Source: Bosea sp. 124 (GTDB taxonomy: Bacteria; Pseudomonadota; Alphaproteobacteria; Rhizobiales; Beijerinckiaceae). From it: a stretch of DNA of 64,000 nt. Every line of letters starts with the position of its first letter. Positions within the stretch are counted from its first letter, which is position 1. The DNA lies in the NCBI RefSeq assembly GCF_003046175.1, contig NZ_PZZM01000001.1, positions 2,053,501 to 2,117,500 of the forward strand, read 5' to 3'. This document shows positions 27,569 through 35,956 of the stretch, in pieces. The notes under the pieces were generated by a model, which saw nothing but the letters and a program-made list of their open reading frames with translations, did no database searches and was not told where the DNA came from. A program made the position numbers and the translations under genes.

Positions 27569-28741
27569 ATGAGCGAGAACGAACCGAGGAAGCGCGGCTT
27601 CTTTTCGAGATTGTTCGGCAGTGAGCCGGAGCCTGCGACGCCCGTGCCGGCCACGCCTGCGGAGGCACCGCCCGAGGCGCCGCTCGAAGATGCACCGATC
27701 GCGCCGGAACTGCTGAGCGGTGAGGCGACGCCGCTGCCGATCGCGCTGCCGGAGCCCGCTCCCGTCCAGGCCGCGCCGGTGATGGCGCCGCCCACGGTTG
27801 CGGCGCCCGAGCCGAAGCGGAGCTGGTGGCGCCGGCTGACGGAAGGCCTGTCGCGGACGTCGTCCGCCCTGACGACGGGCATCACCGACCTCTTCACCAA
27901 GCGCAAGCTCGATGCCGGCACGCTGGAGGATCTCGAGGACATCCTGATCCAGGCCGATCTCGGCATCGCCACCGCAGCCCGCATCGCCAAGGCGGTCGGC
28001 GAGGGGCGCTACGACAAGCAAATAGAGCCCTCCGAGGTGAAGGCGATCCTAGCCCGCGAGGTCGAGGCGATCCTGACGCCGGTGGCGCTGCCGCTTTCAG
28101 TCGACGCCACGAAAAAGCCCTTCGTGATCCTGATGGTCGGGGTCAACGGCTCGGGCAAGACGACGACGATCGGCAAGCTCGCGGCCAAGTTCCGGGCCGA
28201 GGGCAAATCCGTGATGCTCGCTGCCGGCGATACCTTCCGGGCCGCGGCGATCGAGCAGCTCAAGGTCTGGGGCGAGCGTACCGGGGCCGAGGTCGTTTCG
28301 GGGAATCAGGGTGCGGATGCTTCGGGGCTCGCCTTCGAGGCGCTGCAGAGGGCGAAGGCCGCGGGAACGGATGTGCTGCTGGTCGATACGGCCGGGCGGC
28401 TGCAGAACAAGACGGGGCTGATGGACGAACTCGCCAAGGTGGTCCGCGTGATCCGCAAGCTCGATCCGGAGGCGCCCCATGCGGCGCTGCTGGTGCTGGA
28501 CGCGACGGTCGGCCAGAATGCCGTCAGCCAGGTCGAGGCCTTCCGCGACACGGCCGGAGTCACCGGGCTGGTGATGACCAAGCTCGACGGCACGGCGCGC
28601 GGCGGCATCCTGGTGGCACTGGCGGCGAAATTCGGGCTGCCGGTGCATTTCATCGGAGTCGGCGAGGGCGTCGAGGATCTCGAGCCCTTCTCGGCGCAGG
28701 ATTTTGCGCGGGCCGTGGCTGGACTGGGAGAAGCAGCGTGA
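27569..28741 (+). CDS. ftsY: Signal recognition particle receptor FtsY
   Basis: 390-aa SRP-docking GTPase that delivers ribosomes to the inner membrane. The N-terminal region (about 1-85) is acidic, Ala/Pro-rich and variable; then the N domain (RLTEGLSRTSSALTTGITDLF) and the G domain with G1 GVNGSGKTTTIGKLA, ADTFRAAA-type AGDTFRAAAIEQL, G3 DTAGR and G4 TKLDGTARGG. ATG 27569 (MSENEPRKRGFFSRLFG) gives the usual amphipathic start. It overlaps the next gene by GTGA. Confidence 0.96.
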   Translation: MSENEPRKRGFFSRLFGSEPEPATPVPATPAEAPPEAPLEDAPIAPELLSGEATPLPIALPEPAPVQAAPVMAPPTVAAPEPKRSWWRRLTEGLSRTSSALTTGITDLFTKRKLDAGTLEDLEDILIQADLGIATAARIAKAVGEGRYDKQIEPSEVKAILAREVEAILTPVALPLSVDATKKPFVILMVGVNGSGKTTTIGKLAAKFRAEGKSVMLAAGDTFRAAAIEQLKVWGERTGAEVVSGNQGADASGLAFEALQRAKAAGTDVLLVDTAGRLQNKTGLMDELAKVVRVIRKLDPEAPHAALLVLDATVGQNAVSQVEAFRDTAGVTGLVMTKLDGTARGGILVALAAKFGLPVHFIGVGEGVEDLEPFSAQDFARAVAGLGEAA

Positions 28742-29388
28742 CGAGCGATAGCGGAGCCGAGACGGCCGAGGCCGTGGCGGAGAAGGTCCTCCAGAAGCGC
28801 AGCGTCAACCCGCTGCTCAAGCTCGCGCTCGAATTCGGGCCGCTGGCGATCTTCTTCTTCGCCAATTCCTATGGCGACCGGCTGTTCGGCGTGGCGCCGG
28901 ACCGGCGCATCTTCGTCGCCACCGGCATCTTCATCGCTGCTTCGCTGCTGGCGCTCGCGGCCTCGCGCATCCTGATGGGCTATCTGCCGCGCATGGCGAT
29001 CGTGAATGCGGTCGTGGTGTCGGTGTTCGGAGGGCTCACGATCCTGCTCGACGACGCCTTCTTCATCAAGGTCAAGCCGACCATCGTGAACACGCTGTTT
29101 GGCTGCATCCTGCTGGGCGGGCTCTGGTTCGGCCGCTCGTTGCTGGCGCTGGTGCTGGAAACGGTGCTGCAGCTCGACGAGGAGGGCTGGCGCAGGCTGA
29201 CCCTGCGCTGGGGGCTGTTTTTCTTCGTGCTGGCGGCGCTGAACGAGATCGTCTGGCGCACGCAGACGCAGGATTTCTGGGTCGCCTTCAAGGTCTGGGG
29301 CGTGATGCCGCTGACCATGCTGTTTGCGCTGGCGCAGACGCCGCTGATCCTGAAGCACGAGATCAGGCCAGCGAAGGTCGCCGAATAG
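28738..29388 (+). CDS. yciB: YciB/IspZ-family inner membrane protein (septation protein A)
   Basis: 216-aa polytopic membrane protein with about five or six hydrophobic segments. The family core NPLLKLALEFGPLAIFFFAN is at the N-terminus; TILLDDAFFIKVKPTIVN and LNEIVWRTQTQDFWVAFKVWG follow. A GTG start at 28738 overlaps the ftsY stop (GTGA), indicating translational coupling. Homologues are needed for normal cell envelope or septation in enterics and Shigella; the ftsY-yciB order is common in Hyphomicrobiales. Confidence 0.93.
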   Translation: MTSDSGAETAEAVAEKVLQKRSVNPLLKLALEFGPLAIFFFANSYGDRLFGVAPDRRIFVATGIFIAASLLALAASRILMGYLPRMAIVNAVVVSVFGGLTILLDDAFFIKVKPTIVNTLFGCILLGGLWFGRSLLALVLETVLQLDEEGWRRLTLRWGLFFFVLAALNEIVWRTQTQDFWVAFKVWGVMPLTMLFALAQTPLILKHEIRPAKVAE

Positions 29389-29396
29389 AGCGATCT

Positions 29397-29435
29397 TGCC
29401 ATTTGGCGTTATCCATCCCATTTTATGCCAAATGG
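29397..29435 (+). promoter_or_regulatory. Promoter and operator of the Res-Xre toxin-antitoxin operon
   Basis: Perfect 9-bp inverted repeat CCATTTGGC (29399-29407) and GCCAAATGG (29427-29435), 19 bp apart. A -35-like TTGCCA (29397-29402) overlaps the left arm and a -10-like TTTTAT (29421-29426), 18 bp further, overlaps the right arm, so protein bound here would block transcription. An SD GGGGAG follows at 29434-29439. Confidence 0.7.
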
Positions 29436-29445
29436 GGAGCGCGGT

Positions 29446-29859
29446 GTGAATTCCTTGCTGCAGGTCGACACGACGGTGCGCGAGTTCGCTCCGGAGCCGA
29501 TCACAGACGCCGAGGCGGCGGCGATGTTTCGTGCCGCCGTCAACCTGTTCCGGCTCTGGCGCCTGACCGACGAGCAGGCCGCGACGCTGCTGGATCTGCC
29601 GCCGCGAAGCTACAGCCGCTGGAAGGCCGGCCAGATCGGCCGCATCTCGCGCGACGGCAAGGCGCGGCTCTCCAACCTCATGGGCATCCACAAGGCGCTG
29701 CGCATCGTCTTCCGCGAGCCGCAGCGCGGCTATGACTGGATCCAGGCGGCGAATGCGGTCTTCGCGGGCCGTTCCGCGCTGGAGGTCATGCTCGGCGGCG
29801 AACTGACCGATCTGATGCGTGTCAGGCGCTATCTCGACGACGAGCGAGGGGCCTGGTGA
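29446..29859 (+). CDS. Xre/MbcA/ParS-type antitoxin
   Basis: Antitoxin of the Res-Xre family: an N-terminal Xre-like helix-turn-helix (LFRLWRLTDEQAATLLDLPPRSYSRWKAGQIGRIS) followed by the C-terminal toxin-binding domain (HKALRIVFREPQRGYDWIQAANAVFAGRSALEVMLGGELTDLMRVRRYLD). An ATG at 29425 is in frame but lies inside the operator and before the predicted transcription start, so I prefer GTG 29446 (VNSLLQVDTT, 137 aa), 6 bp after GGGGAG. The stop overlaps the toxin start (GTGA). Confidence 0.88.
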   Translation: MNSLLQVDTTVREFAPEPITDAEAAAMFRAAVNLFRLWRLTDEQAATLLDLPPRSYSRWKAGQIGRISRDGKARLSNLMGIHKALRIVFREPQRGYDWIQAANAVFAGRSALEVMLGGELTDLMRVRRYLDDERGAW

Positions 29860-30593
29860 TCGATCCCGCGGGGCTTCCCGTTGCCGCGATCGGCTGGCGG
29901 GGCGCGGTCCGGATCATCCGCAGCGTGTTTCCGCCGATCGACCTGTTCGAGGATATCGCCGATCCGGCCGACTGGCCGCTTCTGCTTGCCGCAGAACAGA
30001 AGACCAATCCGCGGCTGATGGCGGCGGTCGGCCGTCTCGATCTCGTTCCTCCGGAGCGTCGCGTGGCCGGACCGGGCGCGAGCTGGCTGATGGCGCCCTT
30101 CACCCATGTCAGCCCCGACCGGCCGAGCCGTTTCTCCGCCGGGCGTTTCGGCGTGCTCTACGCCGGCGACAGCTTCGGGGTGGCGCTGTTCGAGACGGTG
30201 CATCACCACGCCCGCTTCATGGCCGCGACGAAGCAGCCGCCGGGCTGGACCTCCCAGTTCCGCGAAATCCTGATCGATGTCGAAGCGCGGCTGCATGACC
30301 TGCGCGGGCCGGAGGTGATTGCTACCGCGATCCTTGCCCCGAGCGATTATGCGGCGAGCCAAGCCTTGGGCGCCACCTTGCGCGCGGTTGGCTCCGACGG
30401 CGTGGTCTATCCGAGCGTGCGGCATCCGGGCGGCCAATGTGTCGGGCTGTTCTATCCCGATGGTGCGGGAAATCCGATGCAGGGGCGTCATCTCGACTAT
30501 CACTGGAACGGCGAGCGCGTGGATCTCTACCGCGATCGCAGCGCCGATGTCGTCTATCGCATCGTGCAGGAGGATGATGGCGTGGGCGGCTAG
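29856..30593 (+). CDS. RES-family NAD+-degrading toxin
   Basis: 245-aa protein with a RES domain. Family members such as Res and MbcT degrade NAD+ and arrest growth unless bound by the cognate Xre antitoxin. The active-site pattern is visible in SRFSAGRFGVLYAGDSFGVALFETVHH, with Arg92/Arg97, Tyr102 and Glu113. GTG start overlaps the antitoxin stop. It is longer than most RES toxins (about 150-230 aa) owing to an N-terminal extension. Intact, no frameshift. Confidence 0.88.
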   Translation: MIDPAGLPVAAIGWRGAVRIIRSVFPPIDLFEDIADPADWPLLLAAEQKTNPRLMAAVGRLDLVPPERRVAGPGASWLMAPFTHVSPDRPSRFSAGRFGVLYAGDSFGVALFETVHHHARFMAATKQPPGWTSQFREILIDVEARLHDLRGPEVIATAILAPSDYAASQALGATLRAVGSDGVVYPSVRHPGGQCVGLFYPDGAGNPMQGRHLDYHWNGERVDLYRDRSADVVYRIVQEDDGVGG

Positions 30594-30817
30594 CGCGTCC
30601 TCGTCCGCATCCTCGTGACCTTGTAGGGCTCGCCCTTCGCGTCATAGGTCGTCCATTCGCCGACCTGCTCGCCCTTGTCGAAATGGCCGGAGCGGAGTTT
30701 CGTGCCGTCCTTGCGGAACCATTCCCAATAGCCGGTGGGAACATCGTCCAGGGTCTGGCCCCTGGCCCAGAGGCTGCCGTCCTTGTGCCGCTTCTCGAAC
30801 GGGATCGCCTCCGCCAC
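30590..30817 (-). CDS. YwqK-like (MORN-type repeat) small protein
   Basis: 75-aa protein carrying repeat-like units SLWARGQTLDDVPTGYWEWF, RKDGTKLRSGHFDKGEQVGEWTTYD and GEPYKVT, the pattern of YwqK/MORN-repeat proteins, which bind partner proteins or lipids. GTG 30817 with GGAGG upstream is preferred over an ATG at 30871 that would overlap the SDR gene. It begins 10 bp after the SDR stop, so it is probably co-transcribed with it, and its last 4 bp overlap the toxin gene tail to tail. Confidence 0.75.
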   Translation of the reverse strand: MAEAIPFEKRHKDGSLWARGQTLDDVPTGYWEWFRKDGTKLRSGHFDKGEQVGEWTTYDAKGEPYKVTRMRTRTR

Positions 30818-30827
30818 CGCTGCCTCC

Positions 30828-31613
30828 CTATTTCGGCGCCATGCGCAGGGCGCCGTCGAGCCGGATCGCACTGCCGTTTAACATGTCGTTCTCGACGATG
30901 CTCCGGACCAGCGCCGCATACTCCGACGGCTTGCCGAGACGCGAGGGGTGCGGCACCGAGACCGCCAGTGAGGCGCGCGCCTCCTCGGGCAGACCGTCGA
31001 ACATCGGTGTCTCGAACAGGCCGGGCATGATCGTCATGACGCGGATGCCGAACGTCGCAAGCTCGCGCGCGATCGGCAGCGTCATGCCGGCGACGCCGGC
31101 CTTCGAGGCGGCATAGGCCGCCTGGCCGATCTGGCCGTCCTCGGCCGCGATCGAGGCGGTGCAGATGAAGACGCCGCGGCCGCCATCCGTGGTGACCGGG
31201 TCGAGCCCGGCCAGCGCCGCGGCCGATTTCGCGATCATCCGGAACGTCCCGGTCAGGTTGATCGCGACGGCCTTCTCGAAGAACGCCGTATCGTGCGCGA
31301 CGAGCTCGCCGGTCTCGCGCTTCTTCGAGACGATGCGGCGGCCGGGCGCGATGCCGGCGCAATTGACCAGGACTCGGGCAACGCCATGGGCGGCGCGGGC
31401 CGTGGCCAGCGCCTGATCCACCGAGGTTTCGCTGGTCACGTCGCAGGCGACGAAGAGCCCGCCGAACTCGGCAGCGACCTTTTCGCCGCGCTCGGCATTG
31501 AGATCGAACAGCGCGACCCGGGCGCCCTGGCCGGCCAGCATGCGCGCGGTCGCCTCGCCGAGACCGGAGGCGCCGCCGGTGACGATGGCGGCGGTGGAGG
31601 AATCGAGCTGCAT
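30828..31613 (-). CDS. SDR-family 3-hydroxyacyl-CoA dehydrogenase-like oxidoreductase (HSD10 type)
   Basis: 261-aa short-chain dehydrogenase. NAD-binding TGGASGLG, VLVNCAGIAP, catalytic Ser in CTASIAAEDG and YAASK (Tyr-x3-Lys). The overall pattern, including LFDLNAERGEKVA (Asp selecting NAD), LTGTFRMI and IMPGLFETPMFDGLPEE, matches type II 3-hydroxyacyl-CoA dehydrogenase (HSD17B10) used in branched-chain or fatty-acid oxidation. The substrate is inferred from the family. Confidence 0.9.
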   Translation of the reverse strand: MQLDSSTAAIVTGGASGLGEATARMLAGQGARVALFDLNAERGEKVAAEFGGLFVACDVTSETSVDQALATARAAHGVARVLVNCAGIAPGRRIVSKKRETGELVAHDTAFFEKAVAINLTGTFRMIAKSAAALAGLDPVTTDGGRGVFICTASIAAEDGQIGQAAYAASKAGVAGMTLPIARELATFGIRVMTIMPGLFETPMFDGLPEEARASLAVSVPHPSRLGKPSEYAALVRSIVENDMLNGSAIRLDGALRMAPK

Positions 31614-31810
31614 CGGCGCGTCCTGATCTTGGAGGGGTCTGGGAAGCGTTTAAGGCTCCGCCCCGGCGGCTCCAAGCCGGATTCTTTGCACGCCGGCATT
31701 GGTGGGCCTCTTGTGCGGTGTTTCTTGCGGGGCCACATCTTTCGACATTGCTGGCCGGCTCCCGAGCCCGGATCATGCAGCCAGGACCACCCGCCCTGAG
31801 GAGGGGCAGC

Positions 31811-32185
31811 ATGAGCGACGGTTTCACCTCCCGCTTCACCACCGAGGAGATGGCGGCGATCCGCAAGAGCCTGCGGGACGAGGCGCGCTTCGGCTCGGAG
31901 TTCCTTGCCCGGCTGAAGCGCGTGGCGAAGCGGATTCCGTTCGCGGAGGATCTGCTGGCGGCCTGGATCTGCGCCCGCGATCCGGCGACGCCGCGACGCG
32001 TCCGGCTGACGCTGCTGGCGGCTCTGGGCTATTTCGTGCTGCCGATCGACGCCATACCCGACATCATGCCGATCCTCGGTTTCACCGACGATGCGGCGGT
32101 GATTGCGGCCGCGCTGGCGGCGGTGGCCGGATCGATCACGGTCGAGCACCGCGAGAAGGCGAAGCAGTCGCTGGCGGAGCTTTGA
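31811..32185 (+). CDS. DUF1232 (YkvA-like) protein
   Basis: 124-aa protein with the DUF1232 core RVRLTLLAALGYFVLPIDAIPDIMPILGFTDDAAVIAAALAAV, a probable membrane hairpin, ending in a short helical tail. ATG 31811 has GAGGGG upstream. Function unknown. It ends 10 bp from the convergent quinone oxidoreductase gene. Confidence 0.88.
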   Translation: MSDGFTSRFTTEEMAAIRKSLRDEARFGSEFLARLKRVAKRIPFAEDLLAAWICARDPATPRRVRLTLLAALGYFVLPIDAIPDIMPILGFTDDAAVIAAALAAVAGSITVEHREKAKQSLAEL

Positions 32186-32195
32186 TCGGGATGCC

Positions 32196-33170
32196 TCAGA
32201 GCGTCAGCACGACCTTGCCCTTGGCTTTGCGGTCGGCGATCAGCGCATAGGCTTCGGTCCAGCGCTCCAGTGGGATTTCCGCGTGGACATGGGCACGGAT
32301 ATGGCCGCCCGCAGCCCAGTCCAGCAGCCGCTCCATGTTGCGGCGCTGCGCCGCAGGCTCGCGCCGGACGAAGTCCCCCCAGAACACGCCGCGCAGGTCG
32401 CAGCCCTTCAACAGCAGCAGGTTGAGCGGGATTTTCGGAATGGCGCCACCGGCGAAGCCGACGACGAGATAACGCCCCTCCCAGGCCATGGATCGGACGG
32501 CGGGCTCGGCGAGATCGCCGCCGACGGTGTCATAGAGGACGTCGACGCCGCGTCCTTCCGTCAGGCGGCGCAGTCCGGCCCGGATGTCATGGGCCGTATA
32601 ATCGAGTTCCTCCTGCGCGCCATGTTCGCGAGCGAGCGCGAGCTTGTCGGCCGAGGAGGCGCAGGCGATGACATGGGCCCCCAGCAGCGCCCCGATCTCG
32701 ACTGCGGCGAGCCCGGCACCGCCTGCGGCGCCGAGGATCGCGAGCGTCTCGCCCCCTTTCAGCCCGGCGCGCTGGATCAGCCCGTGCATCGCGGTGCCAT
32801 AGGTGACGAAGAGCCCGGCCGCCTGCGCGAGCTCGAGCCCGACCGGCACCCTGACGGCGCTTTCGGCTGGCACGACGACAAGCTCGCGTGCCGCGCCATA
32901 GCCGAGCCAGGCAGCGACGCGGTCGCCGATCTGCCAGCCGGCCACGCCCTCGCCAATCGCGGCGACCGTTCCCGCGCATTCGGCCGAGGGCGAGAAGGGC
33001 AGGGCCGGCTTGGTCTGGTAGCGGTTTTCGATGATGAGCGTGTCGAAGAAGTTCAGAGCCGCAGCCCGGACCGCGATCGCGATTTCGCCGGGGCCGGGCT
33101 GCGGCTCTGGCAGATCCCGGATGACCAGCATCTCCGCCGGGCCGTGGCTTTCGCAGAGCAGTGCCTTCAT
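32196..33170 (-). CDS. NADPH:quinone oxidoreductase family (zinc-free MDR)
   Basis: 324-aa medium-chain dehydrogenase/reductase of the quinone oxidoreductase type. MKALLCESHGPAEMLVIRDLPEPQPGPGEI starts the GroES-like domain; the Rossmann fold shows AILGAAGGAGLAAVEIGALLGAHVIACASS, and GVDVLYDTVGGDLAEPAVRSM follows. The zinc ligands of alcohol dehydrogenases are absent, as expected for this subgroup. ATG 33170 gives family length; the longer open frame upstream is non-conserved. Confidence 0.9.
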   Translation of the reverse strand: MKALLCESHGPAEMLVIRDLPEPQPGPGEIAIAVRAAALNFFDTLIIENRYQTKPALPFSPSAECAGTVAAIGEGVAGWQIGDRVAAWLGYGAARELVVVPAESAVRVPVGLELAQAAGLFVTYGTAMHGLIQRAGLKGGETLAILGAAGGAGLAAVEIGALLGAHVIACASSADKLALAREHGAQEELDYTAHDIRAGLRRLTEGRGVDVLYDTVGGDLAEPAVRSMAWEGRYLVVGFAGGAIPKIPLNLLLLKGCDLRGVFWGDFVRREPAAQRRNMERLLDWAAGGHIRAHVHAEIPLERWTEAYALIADRKAKGKVVLTL

Positions 33171-33383
33171 CGTCCCGTCACCCGTCGCGGCCCGGTCCAA
33201 AGTCGCAGGTTCGTGGAGCAGACTGTGCCATGCGTCCGTGGTGAACGAAACCGCCAGATCACCAGCGCGGCATTCGCATTTTCGCCAGGATCGTGACACT
33301 CTATGCGCCCTGCCTCGGCGATCCCGCCCGCTCAGCCGGGTGGTAAAGGCAGTGTTAAGAATTTTAATGACTGATGGCGGTCC

Positions 33384-33992
33384 ATGAATATCTCGTCCTT
33401 CCCTGCCGGCGTCACCGCCTCGCTCCGTCCGACATTCGTGCTCGCCCTGCTGGCCGGCTGCGTGGGCCTTGCCCTCGCCCCGGTGACTGCCCTGGCGCAG
33501 CAGCGGGCTCGCCCTGCCGCAGCCGCGGCAACCCCCGCAGCCTCCGGCCAGGGCCAGGCGATGCTGCTGGAGACCGCCGGCAAATGGCAGGCCTTCTCCT
33601 CGCAGCAGGGCCGCGCCAAGGTCTGCTACGCGCTGTCGAAGGCTGAGAGCCGGCTTCCGGCCAATCTCAAGGATGTCGAGGGTCTGCTCTTCGTCGCGAC
33701 GCGCCCGACCGAGGGCGTGCGCAACGAGATCAGTTTCGTGCTGAACTTCGACCTCAAGGAAGACGTCGAGCATCAGGCGACGATCGGGAGCGAGCGCTTC
33801 GCGCTGGTCGCGAAGGGGCAGAACATGTGGCTCAAGAATCCCGCCGAGGAGCCACGCATGCTCGATGCACTGCGCAAGGGCTCCGCGCTCGAGATCAAGG
33901 GCACGTCCAAGCGCGGTAATCCGACCGCCGACAAATACTCGCTGTCGGGGATGAACCAGGCAGTCAAACGCGCCGAAGACGCCTGCAAATAG
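33384..33992 (+). CDS. IalB-like (invasion-associated locus B family) exported protein
   Basis: 202-aa secreted protein. The signal peptide (about residues 1-39, FVLALLAGCVGLALAPVTALAQ) is followed by an Ala/Pro-rich linker and a domain with W-Q-A-F-S, KVCYALS, LFVATRPTEGVRNEISFVLNF and FALVAKGQNMWLKN, the pattern of the IalB family. An AT-rich stretch (33350-33370) upstream is the likely promoter. In Bartonella IalB aids erythrocyte invasion; in free-living rhizobia the role is unknown. Confidence 0.8.
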   Translation: MNISSFPAGVTASLRPTFVLALLAGCVGLALAPVTALAQQRARPAAAAATPAASGQGQAMLLETAGKWQAFSSQQGRAKVCYALSKAESRLPANLKDVEGLLFVATRPTEGVRNEISFVLNFDLKEDVEHQATIGSERFALVAKGQNMWLKNPAEEPRMLDALRKGSALEIKGTSKRGNPTADKYSLSGMNQAVKRAEDACK

Positions 33993-34017
33993 GACGCGCG
34001 CTGGAACGCGCGAGCAT

Positions 34018-34037
34018 GGCCGTCTGACGCGACGGCC
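34018..34037 (+). terminator. Hairpin downstream of the IalB-like gene
   Basis: GGCCGTC (34018-34024) and GACGGCC (34031-34037) form a 7-bp stem with a 6-base loop, 25 bp after the stop; a second small palindrome of two CGCGCG arms lies at 33995-34012. No T-run follows, so intrinsic termination is uncertain. Confidence 0.35.
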
Positions 34038-34232
34038 TGCGCTTCCGGTGCTCACGGACTGTAGTCCGCTCCGCTCCGGTTCTCGTCCGTCACGCTAGCC
34101 GGCTGACGCTCACGAATTCCATCTGCGGTCCTGCGTTGTGCAATTCGCCGCCATGATTTCGCGGCTGGACGTTCTCGTGCTATGAGCCGCAGCCATTCGG
34201 GCCCTTGATGCCCGACCCGAGCCAGAGTTCCG

Positions 34233-35456
34233 ATGACCCTCTCCGTCCTTGAACCCGCCGCGCCAGCGGCCGAACCTGTTTTGCAGCGTCTGTCGCTGGT
34301 CGGGCGCACGCGCGCCGGCCTCGCCGAGGCGCTGGCCGAGATCGGCGTGCCGGAGAAGGAGCGGCGCATGCGTGTCGGCCAGCTCTGGAACTGGATCTAT
34401 CATTACGGCGTGCGCGACTTTTCCGCGATGACGACGATCGGCAAGGGCTTGCGCGCCGCACTGGCCGAGCGCTTCACGCTCGACCTTCCGCAAGTCACGG
34501 CCGAGCAGGTCTCGACCGACGGCACCCGCAAATGGCTGATCCGCATGGCCCCGACCGGGCCGCGCGACCGCGGCGCCGAGATCGAATGCGTCTATATCCC
34601 CGAGGTCGATCGCGGGACGCTCTGCGTCTCCAGCCAGGTCGGCTGCACGCTGACCTGCACCTTCTGCCACACCGGCACGCAGCGCCTCGTGCGCAACCTG
34701 ACGACGGAAGAGATCGTCGCGCAGTTGATGGTGGCGCGCGACCGGCTCGGCGATTTTCCCAACCGCATCGCGCCGGATGGCGCCTTCGTGCCGAATGATG
34801 GCGGGCGCTTCGTTTCCAACATCGTCTTCATGGGCATGGGCGAGCCGCTCTACAATTTCGACGGCGTGCGCGAGGCGATCGATGTCATCTCCGACAATGA
34901 GGGGCTTTCGCTGGGGCGCCGGCGCATCACGGTGTCGACCTCGGGCGTCGTGCCGCAGATCGGTCCGCTCGGCTCGCAGATGAACACGATGCTGGCGATC
35001 TCGCTGCATGCGGTGCGCGACGATCTGCGCAACGAACTCGTGCCGCTGAACAAGAAATACCCGATCCGCGACCTGATGGAGGCCTGCCGGACCTATCCCG
35101 GTGTCTCGAATGCGAAGCGGATCACCTTCGAATATGTCATGCTGAAGGGCGTGAACGATTCCGATGCGGAGGCGCGCGATCTGGTCAGGCTGCTCAAGGG
35201 CATCCCGGCCAAGATCAACCTGATCCCGTTCAACCCCTGGCCCGGCACCCGCTACGAGTGCTCGGACTGGGACCGGATCGAGCGTTTCTCCGAGATCGTC
35301 TTCCGCGCCGGCTATGCCTCGCCGGTCCGGACGCCGCGCGGGCGCGACATCCTCGCGGCCTGCGGCCAGCTCAAGAGCGAGACCGAAAAGCTGTCTGCCC
35401 GCGCCCGGCTGATGCTGGACCAGGGCGAGCCGACCGACACCGCGGTTGCCGGCTGA
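34233..35456 (+). CDS. rlmN: 23S rRNA / tRNA adenine-C2 methyltransferase RlmN
   Basis: 407-aa radical-SAM enzyme methylating A2503 of 23S rRNA and A37 of some tRNAs. The iron-sulfur cluster motif is [13 protein letters not shown] (Cys-x3-Cys-x2-Cys); the second catalytic Cys377 is in [20 protein letters not shown] and [21 protein letters not shown] are family hallmarks. N-terminal helical domain spans about 15-95. ATG 34233 gives a length at the upper end of the family. The next gene starts 5 bp after the stop. Confidence 0.96.
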   Translation: MTLSVLEPAAPAAEPVLQRLSLVGRTRAGLAEALAEIGVPEKERRMRVGQLWNWIYHYGVRDFSAMTTIGKGLRAALAERFTLDLPQVTAEQVSTDGTRKWLIRMAPTGPRDRGAEIECVYIPEVDRGTLCVSSQVGCTLTCTFCHTGTQRLVRNLTTEEIVAQLMVARDRLGDFPNRIAPDGAFVPNDGGRFVSNIVFMGMGEPLYNFDGVREAIDVISDNEGLSLGRRRITVSTSGVVPQIGPLGSQMNTMLAISLHAVRDDLRNELVPLNKKYPIRDLMEACRTYPGVSNAKRITFEYVMLKGVNDSDAEARDLVRLLKGIPAKINLIPFNPWPGTRYECSDWDRIERFSEIVFRAGYASPVRTPRGRDILAACGQLKSETEKLSARARLMLDQGEPTDTAVAG

Positions 35457-35461
35457 CCCCG

Positions 35462-35938
35462 ATGCTGCGCTGGCTCTTGCTGATTCCGTTTGCGCTGGTG
35501 ATGGCGATGGCCGCCGGCCTCGTGGCGATGATGGTCGCGAGCGTCGTCTCGCCGGGCCTCGCGCTCCTGATCGGTGGCGGCTTCGAGCGTTTGCTGGATG
35601 CCCTGTTCGGGCTCGCCGAAGGTGGCGTCGATCCCGGCCCCACCGCGGAGGCGGCCTTCGCCCTGCTCGGGCGGCTCGGCTTTGCGATCATCGTCGCGCC
35701 TGTCGTGCTGGTCGCAGTCGGTTCCGAGTTGTTCGGCCTGCGCAGCGGGCTGATCCAGAGCGGGCTCACCGGCCTGCTCTCGGCGCTTCTGCCGCTCGGC
35801 ATGCTGGGCCTGGCGCGCACGCCGAGCGGGGCCGAGGTGCAGGTCATCGGCGCGCTGGTGCTGGTCGGCGCTGCGACGGGTTTCGTCTACTGGCTGATCG
35901 CCGGGCGGGGAGCGGGTGGCCAGCGGTCTGCCTCCTGA
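35462..35938 (+). CDS. Small integral membrane protein, function unknown
   Basis: 158-aa protein with four hydrophobic segments (WLLLIPFALVMAMAAGLVAMM, FAIIVAPVVLVAVG, LTGLLSALLPLGMLG, VIGALVLVGAATGFVYWLIAG) and little else. It begins 5 bp after rlmN and is probably co-transcribed. I do not recognise a named family with confidence; similar small membrane proteins follow rlmN in other Hyphomicrobiales. Confidence 0.75.
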   Translation: MLRWLLLIPFALVMAMAAGLVAMMVASVVSPGLALLIGGGFERLLDALFGLAEGGVDPGPTAEAAFALLGRLGFAIIVAPVVLVAVGSELFGLRSGLIQSGLTGLLSALLPLGMLGLARTPSGAEVQVIGALVLVGAATGFVYWLIAGRGAGGQRSAS

Positions 35939-35956
35939 TCTGGAAATTTTCGCCGT

